A DNA stretch of 64,000 nt. It comes from Flavobacterium sp. GTDB lineage: Bacteria; Bacteroidota; Bacteroidia; Flavobacteriales; Flavobacteriaceae. A program made the translations under genes and the position numbers. The stretch is from assembly GCF_029945805.1 (NCBI RefSeq), contig NZ_JAQSDH010000044.1, positions 104,398 through 168,397 on the forward strand, read 5' to 3'. This document shows, one piece after another, positions 55,765 through 64,000 of this stretch. The first letter of the stretch is position 1, and each line of letters opens with the position of its first letter. The notes beneath the pieces were generated by a model. It ran no database searches and was not told the origin of the DNA. It saw nothing but the letters and a program-made list of their open reading frames with translations.

Positions 55765-56253
55765 TTATTTATTTATTATGTTATTATCTTCGTCTTTAAA
55801 CAAACTATTTTTTAAAATGGTATATACTGTACCTTCAGAATCAGTAATCAAATCGAATCCTTCGTTATCTATATTATTTTCATGGTATAACAGGCTTTCA
55901 TCTGCAAGCTCAATTAGTCTTTCCTCTAAAGTTTCAAGCAAAGAACCAAACAAAACCAAATCATCATCAGAATTATCATTTTCACATATATATAGGTTTA
56001 GTGAAGGTATAATTTCAGCTGTTACTGGTTTGTCCAAAATTTCAGTTATTGTAGTCAGTACATTTCCATTTTTTTTAGCTTGAATAAAAACATCTTCAAG
56101 AGAACGAAAATGATCAATTGCTTTTTTACGCGACTCTATCGGTATATCTTCTTTGAAAATAATTACTTTTTCAGTGTGTCTTTTATCTTCAGTACTCTCA
56201 TTTAAATTAAAGTAGGAGATGGATATTTTATAAAATGGATGTTTTGTTTTCAT
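55765..56253 (-). CDS. Acidic protein of unknown function in the type I operon
   Basis: 162 residues, strongly acidic (CENDNSDDDLVLFGSLLE). No motif recognised. It is coupled to neighbours by 3 bp upstream and 9 bp downstream. Its place between the GIY-YIG gene and hsdM suggests an immunity or regulatory partner for that nuclease; that is inference only. Confidence 0.6.
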   Translation of the reverse strand: MKTKHPFYKISISYFNLNESTEDKRHTEKVIIFKEDIPIESRKKAIDHFRSLEDVFIQAKKNGNVLTTITEILDKPVTAEIIPSLNLYICENDNSDDDLVLFGSLLETLEERLIELADESLLYHENNIDNEGFDLITDSEGTVYTILKNSLFKDEDNNIINK

Positions 56254-56256
56254 GAT

Positions 56257-57090
56257 TTATTGTGTTGCTATTTTTCTGCAATGCGCTTTATCTGTTCTTA
56301 ACTCTTGTAACTTTAACGGATTGTGAGTATCGTTTAACAAGGGACAATGTTTTTTTATCCACTGAGATTCAACTGAAAAATCGCCTTGAAAAACTAAGCA
56401 ATTAACTTCAAGATTTCGATTAATCCATTGGATTATTTTTTGTTCATCATGCACTTTAAATTTATAATTATTTTTATTTAAAGCATCTTTTAACGAACCT
56501 AATTCAGGCAAAAAACCTAAAACGGCACCAATACTTCTAAAAAAAGTACCATGCCCTTTTGCTCTAAGTTCTTGTCCTAGAAATCGTTTTTTTAAAGTTT
56601 GTCCTTCTGCTTTACCAATGTAAATAATTAGATGTTCTCTTTGATTTAAATGCATTTGATATTTTGGTGGCAACTTAGAACCTTTGATTAACTTAATACA
56701 ATAAAAACCTGTTTGATCAGGTACTGAATTAGTAATTAATTCTGCTTTTTTGAAAACGCCATGAATTAATTGTTTTTCAACAGTATCCTTTAAACCTGTA
56801 CTTCTGTTTTTAGTTATAGTTGATGTTGTTTCTTTTTTAACTACAGGAACAACAAATTTTCTTCTTAAGGAAGTACTATCATTACAAGTAATAAAGCCTT
56901 TGTCAAGTAAACCTTCAAACACACTTGGTGTAATACTTGTTATTCCAAAATCGGATACATAAAAATTAAGCTTTCGCATCAATACTCTGACAGCCTTTTG
57001 ATCAGCTGCGCTATTTGCTTGACTGTATTTTTTAACTAACAGTCTGAGTACTTCAAGAGTTTCTGAGCTGAATGATGTACTACCTTTCAT
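56257..57090 (-). CDS. GIY-YIG nuclease-like protein in the type I operon
   Basis: 277 residues. N-terminal helical part (SETLEVLRLLVKKYSQAN) may bind DNA or nucleotide. The C-terminal half has GFYCIKLIKG then HLIIYIGKAEGQTLKKRFLG, the GIY and YIG elements with an arginine after them, and FRSIGAVLG with a later Glu/Lys region. A GIY-YIG-type nuclease within an RM operon is uncommon. 12 bp follow the RhuM gene. Confidence 0.7.
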   Translation of the reverse strand: MKGSTSFSSETLEVLRLLVKKYSQANSAADQKAVRVLMRKLNFYVSDFGITSITPSVFEGLLDKGFITCNDSTSLRRKFVVPVVKKETTSTITKNRSTGLKDTVEKQLIHGVFKKAELITNSVPDQTGFYCIKLIKGSKLPPKYQMHLNQREHLIIYIGKAEGQTLKKRFLGQELRAKGHGTFFRSIGAVLGFLPELGSLKDALNKNNYKFKVHDEQKIIQWINRNLEVNCLVFQGDFSVESQWIKKHCPLLNDTHNPLKLQELRTDKAHCRKIATQ

Positions 57091-57102
57091 AATTAATTCT
57101 TA

Positions 57103-58110
57103 TTATTTCTTTAATTTTTTAATATCGGCTTCGATTTCTTTTAAACTCTGTTCGATTTCATTGGTTTTTAAAACGCTTTTATATTTTTGAAATTCATCAC
57201 TTGATTTATCTAACGCCATTTGATGTGAAATTTGTCCTGCATGCGTAAGCAATTCTCTTCCGTTGAGTTGCAAAATACTGTCTAATCGTGCCGTCCAATC
57301 TTTCATATACATTGGCGTTTGTTGTTGCGCCATGGTTTCTGCAAAGGCTAAATATTGTTCGACAAGTAAACCCAAAAGTTTCATTTCGTCTTCATTGAGA
57401 TAGTTTTTAGCAATGCTGACTTCATTCTTTGCAATTGATTTAGTATCTTTTTTATCATACGATTGCATTCCCAAAAGTGGTAATGAGGCATCAACTCTGC
57501 GATATACTAATTCGGCTGCAGTATTTTGAGAAATAGCCCAAAGCAATTTATTTTGTACGATTTTGAAGAATTCAATTGTTTTTACATCCTTCGGATCATA
57601 GTCAATACTCGTTGTATAAATGTCTTTGATTTTCTGATAGAAGAATTTTTCAGACAGTCGAATTTCACGAATGCGTTGTTGCAATTCGTTAAAATAATTC
57701 ATAGAAGTTCCCGACTTGAATCGGTCATCATTCAATGCAAATCCTTTTACAATGTACTCTCTCAATCTTTGCGTTGCCCAAATTCTAAACTGAGTTCCTT
57801 GTAGTGATTTTACTCGATAACCAACTGAAATTATTACGTCGAGGTTGTATAACTTTACATTACTTTCTTGACTTTTATCAGGTATTGCTCCGTGTGCACT
57901 GGTTAGTCGGAAATCCCGACATACCACTTTTTCATCTAATTCACCTTCTTTAAAAATGTTTTGAATGTGTTCTGTTATTGTGGTTCTTGCTTTACCAAAC
58001 AACAAAGCCATTTGCGCTTGGGTAAGCCAAACAGTTTCTTCTTCAAGGCGAACATCAATTTTGATATTGCCTTCTGGGTTTTGATAAATAAGTATTTCTC
58101 CTGTGTCCAT
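57103..58110 (-). CDS. RhuM family protein
   Basis: 335 residues. The family opening EVWLTQAQMALLFGKARTTI-like (EETVWLTQAQMALLFGKART) and ISVGYRVKSLQGTQFRIWA are typical of RhuM (virulence protein, DUF-type), and FALNDDRFK and FFYQKIKDIYTTSIDYDPKD follow. RhuM is common beside type I RM genes though its role is unclear. Gaps to hsdR and the GIY-YIG gene are 2 and 12 bp. Confidence 0.9.
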   Translation of the reverse strand: MDTGEILIYQNPEGNIKIDVRLEEETVWLTQAQMALLFGKARTTITEHIQNIFKEGELDEKVVCRDFRLTSAHGAIPDKSQESNVKLYNLDVIISVGYRVKSLQGTQFRIWATQRLREYIVKGFALNDDRFKSGTSMNYFNELQQRIREIRLSEKFFYQKIKDIYTTSIDYDPKDVKTIEFFKIVQNKLLWAISQNTAAELVYRRVDASLPLLGMQSYDKKDTKSIAKNEVSIAKNYLNEDEMKLLGLLVEQYLAFAETMAQQQTPMYMKDWTARLDSILQLNGRELLTHAGQISHQMALDKSSDEFQKYKSVLKTNEIEQSLKEIEADIKKLKK

Positions 58111-58112
58111 AA

Positions 58113-61100
58113 TTATGCTACTCTACCATAAAATTCATTCATATATTCTTTTACAATCATTCCGTTAATTCGTTTGGTTGTGGCAGCATCAAGCGGAATG
58201 TTGTTTTTATTCTTAAATTGATCAATTACCAATCGCATCATCATTCTATCCACAAAACTCTCGTTTTCTAACATTTTTGAGTTTTGTAATATTTGTAAAT
58301 CAACTTCTCTTTTCAATCCTTGCAAGGCTTCAAAAAGTTTACTTTCGCTATCGGTTAGTGGATCTTTTTCCATCAATCGTTTGTGTAAACGAGCGTATTT
58401 TTCGTCATTATCATATTTGGCACGCAGCAATTGATTTTTACGTTCCAACTCTTTCGCTTCTTGGTAAATTTTTTCAAGTGCAGAAATATTGGCTTCCATT
58501 TCTTCTTTGGTAACTTCACTCAAATTTTTCTTTTTGAACAACCGTTCCAATTCTTCTTTTAACGAAATAAAAACAAGATCTTTTTGATCGAAATTGCTTG
58601 CCAACATTTCACGTGTTTTTTGCAAGGTAGTTTTCAATTGGTCAGCTAAAACCATTTCTTCTTCTTTGACTTTTACAAAAGCAAACAACACGTCTTCTAG
58701 TGCAATATTCAACAAATTTGAAGTATCTACATTACTCTCTAAGGCTTCTTTGGTATTAATTAATGCTAGATGATTATTAGCTTCCGTTGATAATTTAGTT
58801 AGTTTATGAAAATCCAATTTATCTAACAAATCATAATTCCCAGACAAACGAATAAGATTATATAAACTCTTGGCATTATTTAACGCTTTTGCTATTTGCA
58901 ACATCACATTTCGATCTTGAATTTGAGTAATCTGTTGCGAAAAGATTTCAGCATTTTGAGTATTAAAATGAAATAAAACTTCTTTTATTTCCTGAATCTC
59001 GGCATTGATTTCTTCTTTCGATTTGAAGAGGTTGGAATAATGTTCCATTTCATCACCCAGTTCCGCTTGCAATTCGTTGAAATAGTCTTGATTGGTTTTA
59101 TCAAACTCTTTTTGAATATCAGCAAAATCAACTACATAACCGTATTTAAAATCTTTGTATGTTCGGTTGACACGCGTTAACGTTTGCAATAAGTTATGTG
59201 ATTTAATCACTCTACCTATGTATAGTTTTTTCAATCGTGGCGCATCAAAACCAGTCAATAACATATTGAAAACAAACAATAAATCGATGTTACCATCTTT
59301 AAATTGATCGATTTGGTTTTTACGTTCGTCTTTAGTTCCAATATCATGTAAAATTACAGCAGCAGTTGTTACTTTACTTTCTGTTTTCTTTTTATTGCCA
59401 TAACTTTCTGGTGGTTCGGCTGCCATGAGCAAACCATTTTCACTAGTAGTATTGCAAGCATATTTAGATTGAAAAATTTCAAATAACATTTTCGCCTGTT
59501 CAGAAGAATCACAAACTACCATTGCACCTATAGAATTATCATTCATTGCAATTCGAGCTTTTTCAAAATCTTGAACAATATAATCCAACATTGGTTCTAC
59601 AAACTTGTGGTGTGCATAAACCAGTTTTTTATCACCGTTGCCTTTTAGAATATCAATTTCTTCTAAAGCTGCTTTTAAAGTAAGTTGGTAATTGGTTTCG
59701 ATTTCTTCCCGAATCAATCGCAAGGTATAACCGTCAGCAATAGACGAATTGTAATAGTATTTATGAAAATAACCTCCAAATAATGATTTTGAATTGTAAT
59801 CGGTTCCTAAAAGTGGCGTTCCTGTCAAACCAATTTTTATCGCGTTAGGATCGGATTCATTTAGATTGGCTAAAAAACTTCCTTTTGGATTATAACTTCG
59901 ATGTACTTCATCTAAAAAGTAAACACGTTGAATGTTTAAATTATAATCGGTATTGCGAACCACATCGGGATCGTCTTGAAATTTTTGAATGTTTACAACC
60001 GTAATTTCTGCTTTACCAGAATGGTTATGAATTACGCTAATTGATTTAATATCCTTTGCAAAAGCTTCTCTGCTACTAATTTCATGCACTACCAAACCTC
60101 TACTTTTGAATTCTTTAGCTGATTGAATTAATAGATCAATACGATCCACAATAAAATAGAATTTTGGAATGATATTTTTCTGTTGAAAATAATTTGTCAA
60201 GTATTTTACGTTATAATAGGCTAAGGCCGTTTTTCCGCTTCCTTGCGTATGCCAGATAATACCTTTTTTTATTCCATCATCAAGTTTACTTGCAATGGCT
60301 TTGGTGGCAAACAGTTGCGGATAACGCATGATGTGCTTCTGCAATCCTGAATTACTTTTTACATAAGCGATTCCGTATTGCAATACAAATTGCAAGCGCT
60401 CTCTTTGTAATAAAGAAGTACAAATTCTATTGGTTGGAGAAGAAGTTGGGTTTTTATTGGTAATAAATTCAGCTGAGTATTTAATTCCAACTAAATTATT
60501 ATCTTTTAAAACAGTTGTTTCTGTTTCATCATCTACGGAAGAAAGCAATTGATGTAAATCGAAAGTAGCTTCTTCTCTAAAAAAATTAAAACTAGGTTTT
60601 TGATAGGGTGCGGTTGCATAAAAAGCGCCTTGCAATATAGATGTTGATTCAGAATCATATTCCATATTATTAGAAAATACCATCAATTGCGTAATATTCA
60701 CAAACTGACGGAATTTTTTATTTTTAAAGCGAGTTTCAATGCGCTTGTGCTCGGCTTGAATTCCGTCAAGATTATTTGGTTTCTTAACTTCTATAAAAAC
60801 CAAAGGCATTCCATTGATTAATAAGATTACGTCTGGCCGAAATTCATCGTCATCTTTTTTATACTTGAGTTCCGTTACTACATGAAATGAATTATTATCG
60901 AAATTTTCAAAGTCAAGTAAACGAATTCCAGATTGGTCTGTAAGTTTTTCATAAAATGCTTTTCCCAAATCTTCATTTTCTAAAGTCAAAGCTACTTCAT
61001 TGTAAAAACGTGAAATATCGTTAGAACTTAATTCAGGATTTAATTGTTGAATACTTTCATTAAAGATATCCGTAAATATATTGGTTGACTCATCCCATTT

Positions 61101-61190
61101 AGCGTCTTTCAACGAAAGATAGGTATATCCTAAACGCATCAAATGAAGTATAGTTGGAATTTTTACGCGAGAGTCTTCGTTGAAGTGCAT
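58113..61190 (-). CDS. hsdR: Type I restriction endonuclease subunit
   Basis: 1025 residues. Nuclease domain FRPDVILLINGMPLVFIEVKK (PD...ExK) in the first 150 residues; helicase motif I IIWHTQGSGKTALAYY, II VYFLDEVHRSYN (DEVH), and SNF2-like later motifs LVFVFNMLLTGFDAPRLKKL. It cuts unmodified DNA after translocation. It is the first gene of the operon and has its own promoter. Confidence 0.97.
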   Translation of the reverse strand: MHFNEDSRVKIPTILHLMRLGYTYLSLKDAKWDESTNIFTDIFNESIQQLNPELSSNDISRFYNEVALTLENEDLGKAFYEKLTDQSGIRLLDFENFDNNSFHVVTELKYKKDDDEFRPDVILLINGMPLVFIEVKKPNNLDGIQAEHKRIETRFKNKKFRQFVNITQLMVFSNNMEYDSESTSILQGAFYATAPYQKPSFNFFREEATFDLHQLLSSVDDETETTVLKDNNLVGIKYSAEFITNKNPTSSPTNRICTSLLQRERLQFVLQYGIAYVKSNSGLQKHIMRYPQLFATKAIASKLDDGIKKGIIWHTQGSGKTALAYYNVKYLTNYFQQKNIIPKFYFIVDRIDLLIQSAKEFKSRGLVVHEISSREAFAKDIKSISVIHNHSGKAEITVVNIQKFQDDPDVVRNTDYNLNIQRVYFLDEVHRSYNPKGSFLANLNESDPNAIKIGLTGTPLLGTDYNSKSLFGGYFHKYYYNSSIADGYTLRLIREEIETNYQLTLKAALEEIDILKGNGDKKLVYAHHKFVEPMLDYIVQDFEKARIAMNDNSIGAMVVCDSSEQAKMLFEIFQSKYACNTTSENGLLMAAEPPESYGNKKKTESKVTTAAVILHDIGTKDERKNQIDQFKDGNIDLLFVFNMLLTGFDAPRLKKLYIGRVIKSHNLLQTLTRVNRTYKDFKYGYVVDFADIQKEFDKTNQDYFNELQAELGDEMEHYSNLFKSKEEINAEIQEIKEVLFHFNTQNAEIFSQQITQIQDRNVMLQIAKALNNAKSLYNLIRLSGNYDLLDKLDFHKLTKLSTEANNHLALINTKEALESNVDTSNLLNIALEDVLFAFVKVKEEEMVLADQLKTTLQKTREMLASNFDQKDLVFISLKEELERLFKKKNLSEVTKEEMEANISALEKIYQEAKELERKNQLLRAKYDNDEKYARLHKRLMEKDPLTDSESKLFEALQGLKREVDLQILQNSKMLENESFVDRMMMRLVIDQFKNKNNIPLDAATTKRINGMIVKEYMNEFYGRVA

Positions 61191-61250
61191 GAGATTAGTT
61201 ACTTATTATTTTATTCTTTCATAAATAAAGAATAGTCTTAGTTAACTTAC

Positions 61251-61281
61251 CAAACCTATTGAAATAAATTGACTTTAACAA
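61251..61281 (-). promoter_or_regulatory. Promoter of the hsdR-led operon
   Basis: The minus strand has TTG (RC of 61279-61281), a 20-nt spacer, and TAGGTTTG (RC of 61251-61258), fitting TAnnTTTG. It is about 60 nt before the hsdR start. Confidence 0.65.
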
Positions 61282-61291
61282 TTTTATTTAA

Positions 61292-62053
61292 CTACATTCT
61301 ATTGCTCATTCCTTTAAACTCAATAAAATTAAATGCTTCAAATAATCGGTCGTAATTTCTATCACCGTAACGATCAAAGCTTTCTATTGCTGAACTCATG
61401 TCATTCGGGTAATCAGAATCATAATTACATAAAATTAAAGTTCTAAAGTTTTTACTTTCGCAGCGTTGATAAAGAATCTCTTTGAATAAATCGACTTTCC
61501 CAAAATTTGATGCTACTCTTTCATTTTTAACATCATCGAAAATTCTAAAACTCTTACTATATTTAGTTATAGTTTCGCTTTTGAAATTATTCAAACTGCT
61601 CTCAAATTCTTCAACTATATCAGCAGTGTTATGCATTCTAACTGGGCATCCATCAAAATTCAAACTCAATTTTTTAATCAACGAAACTATTGTTCTAAAA
61701 ATCGTTGTTTTACCTACTCCAAAACCTCCCACGATTAGCAAACCTTTATCTAATGAATTATTACATTTATCAACTTTATATATACATGGTGAATTTGTAA
61801 AATTTGGCTCTCGTAAAAAGTAATATAGTAGAGTAAAAACAAATCTTTTTGATTCAATTGTGATTATAAATCTTTTTTGATTTAGAACTTCATATTCAAT
61901 CAAAAACAATTTCCAAAAGTCAGGAGCAATCAGTGTTTTCTCAAACATTGGAAAGCGTTTCGGATCAATTCGATTTAAATTAGATCTCAATAAATAATTT
62001 TTAGCTAGGTTTTCCAAATAATTTGAAACGGAATCATTGTTGTTCGTTTCCAT
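61292..62053 (-). CDS. DnaC-like ATPase / helicase loader
   Basis: 253 residues. Walker A GGFGVGKTTIFRTIVSLIKK near residue 108, Walker B FRIFDDVKNE near 170, sensor region LILCNYDSD and DRYGDRNYDRLFEAF. It resembles DnaC/IstB-like loaders of phages and plasmids. It overlaps the upstream gene by one base (TAATG), so the two are coupled. Confidence 0.75.
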   Translation of the reverse strand: METNNNDSVSNYLENLAKNYLLRSNLNRIDPKRFPMFEKTLIAPDFWKLFLIEYEVLNQKRFIITIESKRFVFTLLYYFLREPNFTNSPCIYKVDKCNNSLDKGLLIVGGFGVGKTTIFRTIVSLIKKLSLNFDGCPVRMHNTADIVEEFESSLNNFKSETITKYSKSFRIFDDVKNERVASNFGKVDLFKEILYQRCESKNFRTLILCNYDSDYPNDMSSAIESFDRYGDRNYDRLFEAFNFIEFKGMSNRM

Positions 62054-62709
62054 TATGGTCTATTTTTAGTTAATTTTTGTTTTTCAATTTTAGATCCAAA
62101 GGTTTTCCAGTTTTTCACTTTGATTTGAATGTTCCAGTAATTTTCCTCTTCAAATCGCAGCCGCCCAGTTTGAATACTTTCAACCGTCCAATAATCAATA
62201 AATGAATTTAAATGTTCTAAAGAATAATTATTTGAAAATTCTAAAACTTTGTTTTTAAAAATTTCTATTCTTTCTTCAATTTCTTTTTTTTCTTTATTAT
62301 TATTGTTTGTTGTGGTTTGTTTTCGATTTGTTTGCGACTGGTCTGCTATTGGATGTTGAATTTGTTTGAGGTTTGGATCTATACTTTTATCGTGAAACCC
62401 TAAATTTATTAACTTCAACTTTGTGAATTTGTTTGTGGAAGTCTTTTTTAAAATTCCAGTTTTTTCTAGTTTAGATAACGATTCACGAATTTTAAATTCG
62501 GACATCATTAGTTCATTACTTAGTTTATTAACTGAAGTGATATGTTCATCCACTAGTATCTCTATTCCACGCCACTTTGCGGGAGCATAATTTACTTTGA
62601 TCAGTAAATGTATATACACTCGAAAAACATCAGGGTGGTCATACCATTCCCATTCTAAAATGGCTCTCGGCAGCTTTACAAAGCCATTTTTTATAGATAA
62701 ATTTTCCAT
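62053..62709 (-). CDS. DnaD-like replication initiation protein
   Basis: 218 residues. N-terminal winged-helix (WYDHPDVFRVYIHLLIKVN) with ITSVNKLSNELMMSEFKIRESLSKLEKTGIL, a linker rich in Gln/Asn (QTTTNNNNKEKK) and a C-terminal helical part (FIDYWTVESIQTGRL). This is the plan of phage replisome organisers. It works with the downstream loader. Confidence 0.75.
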   Translation of the reverse strand: MENLSIKNGFVKLPRAILEWEWYDHPDVFRVYIHLLIKVNYAPAKWRGIEILVDEHITSVNKLSNELMMSEFKIRESLSKLEKTGILKKTSTNKFTKLKLINLGFHDKSIDPNLKQIQHPIADQSQTNRKQTTTNNNNKEKKEIEERIEIFKNKVLEFSNNYSLEHLNSFIDYWTVESIQTGRLRFEEENYWNIQIKVKNWKTFGSKIEKQKLTKNRP

Positions 62710-62718
62710 AATATTTAA

Positions 62719-63135
62719 TTAAAAATAAACTATACGATTTTGATGAGCATCAAAATAAGGCTTTTGACCAAAATTATTCATCGCTAAATTATTTACAGGA
62801 TAATACCTATTTACAATTTTATCTTCCAATTTCTTTAAATCTCCTTTAGTCGCTGGTTTGTTAATTTCGGGAGTGAGTAAACTTTCAGCAATTTTAACAA
62901 TTGCAATTCCTGCGACAGAATTTCCTACACCAGATAAACTCATTTTATCGATCTTAGTTGGTTCAGATTTACTTATTGCTTTTTCATTTACTACAGGTAG
63001 TGACAAGTTGGAACCTTTGCTTCTTTTGATAAATGCATTTGTTCTGCAACTGTTACTGCAATACTTTTGAAAGTTTCTCCTTTTGGGAATATAATCTTTG
63101 CCGCAATATTGGCAGAAATAAAAATAGTTGTCCAT
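62719..63135 (-). CDS. Zinc-finger protein of unknown function
   Basis: 138 residues. An N-terminal zinc finger FCQYCGKDYIPKRRNFQKYC...SCR (CxxC...CxxxC) is followed by a less ordered stretch and a KGDLKKLEDKI helix. It lies 9 bp before the DnaD-like gene in the same direction and could be a mobile-element regulator. Confidence 0.6.
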   Translation of the reverse strand: MDNYFYFCQYCGKDYIPKRRNFQKYCSNSCRTNAFIKRSKGSNLSLPVVNEKAISKSEPTKIDKMSLSGVGNSVAGIAIVKIAESLLTPEINKPATKGDLKKLEDKIVNRYYPVNNLAMNNFGQKPYFDAHQNRIVYF

Positions 63136-63188
63136 GGTGCGTAAATTATACGTTAGTTTTACGTTTAAATTAAAGATAATTAATTGAA

Positions 63189-63515
63189 TTACCTTTTATA
63201 ACGTGAAGATTTAACTTCGTTCATGGCTTTCTCTAAGCTTTCGTTGGTAATTAAAATTCGATTTCCAATCTTGAAAGCTTTCAATATTCCTCTGTCAATA
63301 TAATTTCTAACAGTTAAGGTACTTACCTTTAATTCTAAGGCAGTTTCTTTGATGGTATAATGTTTCTTTTTTGTTTTTGCTAATTCTTTTTTCGAATAGA
63401 ATTCTTGGATAGCGGAGTCTGGAGAAGATCTTACAATATCTTCTAACATTTCTGGAGTTGTAATAACTAGTTTCATAATTTTAAATTTTAAATTATGCAA
63501 ACTAACCTTGTGCAC
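63189..63515 (-). CDS. HTH_17 excisionase-like regulator
   Basis: 108 residues. HTH_17 core: HYTIKETALELKVSTLTVRNYIDRGIL then KIGNRILITNESLEKAM. It resembles excisionases and the HTH protein at 43127-43447 in type, not in sequence. Upstream lies an AT-rich palindromic stretch that is a candidate operator. Confidence 0.8.
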   Translation of the reverse strand: MHKVSLHNLKFKIMKLVITTPEMLEDIVRSSPDSAIQEFYSKKELAKTKKKHYTIKETALELKVSTLTVRNYIDRGILKAFKIGNRILITNESLEKAMNEVKSSRYKR

Positions 63516-63691
63516 TTAGGTCGATTTGCTTGTTTTTGATTATGTAAATCTACAAGCACTTCTAAATTTTAGAATATTAAATATCTAATATATTCTTATA
63601 CTAGATACATATCAATATATTGACTAACAATAAGTTAATTATTTATATTGTAATTAAATCTATAAAAAATCTAATAATTATTTATTGCGTT
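63516..63691. promoter_or_regulatory. AT-rich control region with inverted repeats
   Basis: The stretch TAGAATATTAAATATCTAATATATTCTTA (about 63570-63598) holds overlapping imperfect palindromes (TAGAATATT/AATATATTC). It carries no gene and could be an operator or origin for the replication module. Only the sequence is seen; function is inferred. Confidence 0.35.
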
Positions 63692-63892
63692 TTAGATTTT
63701 AAGGTATATTTTCTTCTGTTTTTCAAAAAAGTCATCTACTGTAACTAATTCTGGATCATCATTTTTATTATAATTAGGCTTCATGTGATTATTTTTAAAA
63801 CTATCTGTAACATGCAGTTCACCAATTAAAAACTTTGATTTTATAAATTGGAAAGCATTTTCTTTATAGTGAAGTACTAAATAGTCACTCAA
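63692..63892 (-). CDS. Small protein, uncertain start
   Basis: 66 residues from a TTG at 63892 (MSDYLVLHYKENAF). The frame is open further up to about 63986 without an ATG, giving a coherent upstream segment (LVYPIPLDKPKKLNFIGRIFYH). It may be the tail of a longer or broken gene. Bases 63893-64000 hold nothing else I can support. Confidence 0.35.
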   Translation of the reverse strand: MSDYLVLHYKENAFQFIKSKFLIGELHVTDSFKNNHMKPNYNKNDDPELVTVDDFFEKQKKIYLKI

Positions 63893-64000
63893 ATGATAAA
63901 AAATTCTACCAATAAAATTTAATTTTTTTGGTTTATCTAATGGAATTGGATATACTAATTTAGCTTCCAGTTGGAGTTAAGAATAAAATCTTAATTTTAA

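Larger units (their letters stand above)
43045..64000. mobile_element. Accessory island inserted at the tmRNA 3' end (right end outside the window)
   Basis: All genes from 43127 onward are on the minus strand, AT-richer, and of restriction, endonuclease, excisionase-like and replication types. The tmRNA 3' end is a common integrase target. No integrase and no second copy of the tmRNA 3' end can be seen before base 64,000, so the right boundary is unknown and the integrated nature is inferred. Confidence 0.6.

Noticed and set aside
57103..58110. RhuM as a virulence factor
   Set aside because: The family name is historical; here it sits in a restriction operon and no pathogenic role is suggested.
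43045..64000. A complete prophage
   Set aside because: No capsid, tail, terminase or lysis genes are present in the visible part; only replication-like genes.
61191..64000. A second copy of the tmRNA 3' end as att site
   Set aside because: I looked for GTTCGATTCTCCCCGACTCC in the right part and did not see it; the right border must lie outside the window.
1..64000. tRNA or rRNA genes
   Set aside because: No clover-leaf or rRNA sequence was noticed; the only structural RNAs seen are the SRP RNA and tmRNA.

Overview
The window looks like a chromosomal segment of a Flavobacterium-type bacterium (Bacteroidota). Support: AT-rich DNA, several promoters of the Bacteroidota form TAnnTTTG, a tmRNA whose tag reads GEGNYALAA, a rho with a long Asn/Gln/Glu-rich insert, and proteins of flavobacterial character. 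No species is assigned.

Bases 1-13,650 are core genome: the tail of a thioredoxin-fold protein, a TalC-type aldolase, an SDR oxidoreductase, an L-Ala-D/L-Glu-type epimerase behind the SRP RNA gene, a lipoprotein glutamine cyclotransferase, a proteorhodopsin and Brp/Blh retinal-forming dioxygenase divergent pair bracketed by an identical 30-bp sequence, dnaK, an FAD amine-oxidase-like enzyme, rho and a DUF4293-type membrane protein.

Bases 13,685-24,603 are a minus-strand block for uptake, sensing and activation of short carboxylic acids: outer-membrane porin-like protein, MHS-type MFS transporter, two tiny membrane proteins, a CbrA-like symporter/histidine kinase, a response regulator, a propionyl-CoA-synthetase-like ligase and acetyl-CoA synthetase. 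An InsA-like zinc-ribbon/HTH protein lies just upstream. A PAS histidine kinase with its receiver and a DUF885 lipoprotein follow.

Bases 29,835-42,325 are a plus-strand aromatic-acid catabolic cluster: flavin reductase, bifunctional salicylyl/anthraniloyl-CoA hydroxylase-oxidoreductase, aryl-CoA ligase, FMN glutamate-synthase-like protein, hot-dog thioesterase, nitrilase-superfamily enzyme, bicupin ring-cleavage dioxygenase, FAH-family hydrolase, maleate isomerase and a pterin dehydratase. The set fits a CoA-dependent route through a gentisate-like intermediate to fumarate and pyruvate. The C-N hydrolase together with maleate isomerase suggests that anthranilate, via 5-hydroxyanthranilate and maleamate, may be the real substrate.

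At 42,649-43,044 lies tmRNA (ssrA), and directly behind its 3' end begins an accessory island that runs past the window edge. It holds an excisionase-like HTH protein, an HNH endonuclease, McrBC with two small PD-(D/E)XK-like proteins, an ATPase/HNH pair resembling Septu, a type I restriction-modification operon with RhuM, GIY-YIG and an acidic protein between hsdR and hsdM, and a DnaC/DnaD-like replication module. Downstream of hsdS two further copies of the hsdS 3' end (about 70-90 bp) separate small cargo genes, giving a cassette-like array that is the most unusual pattern in the window.
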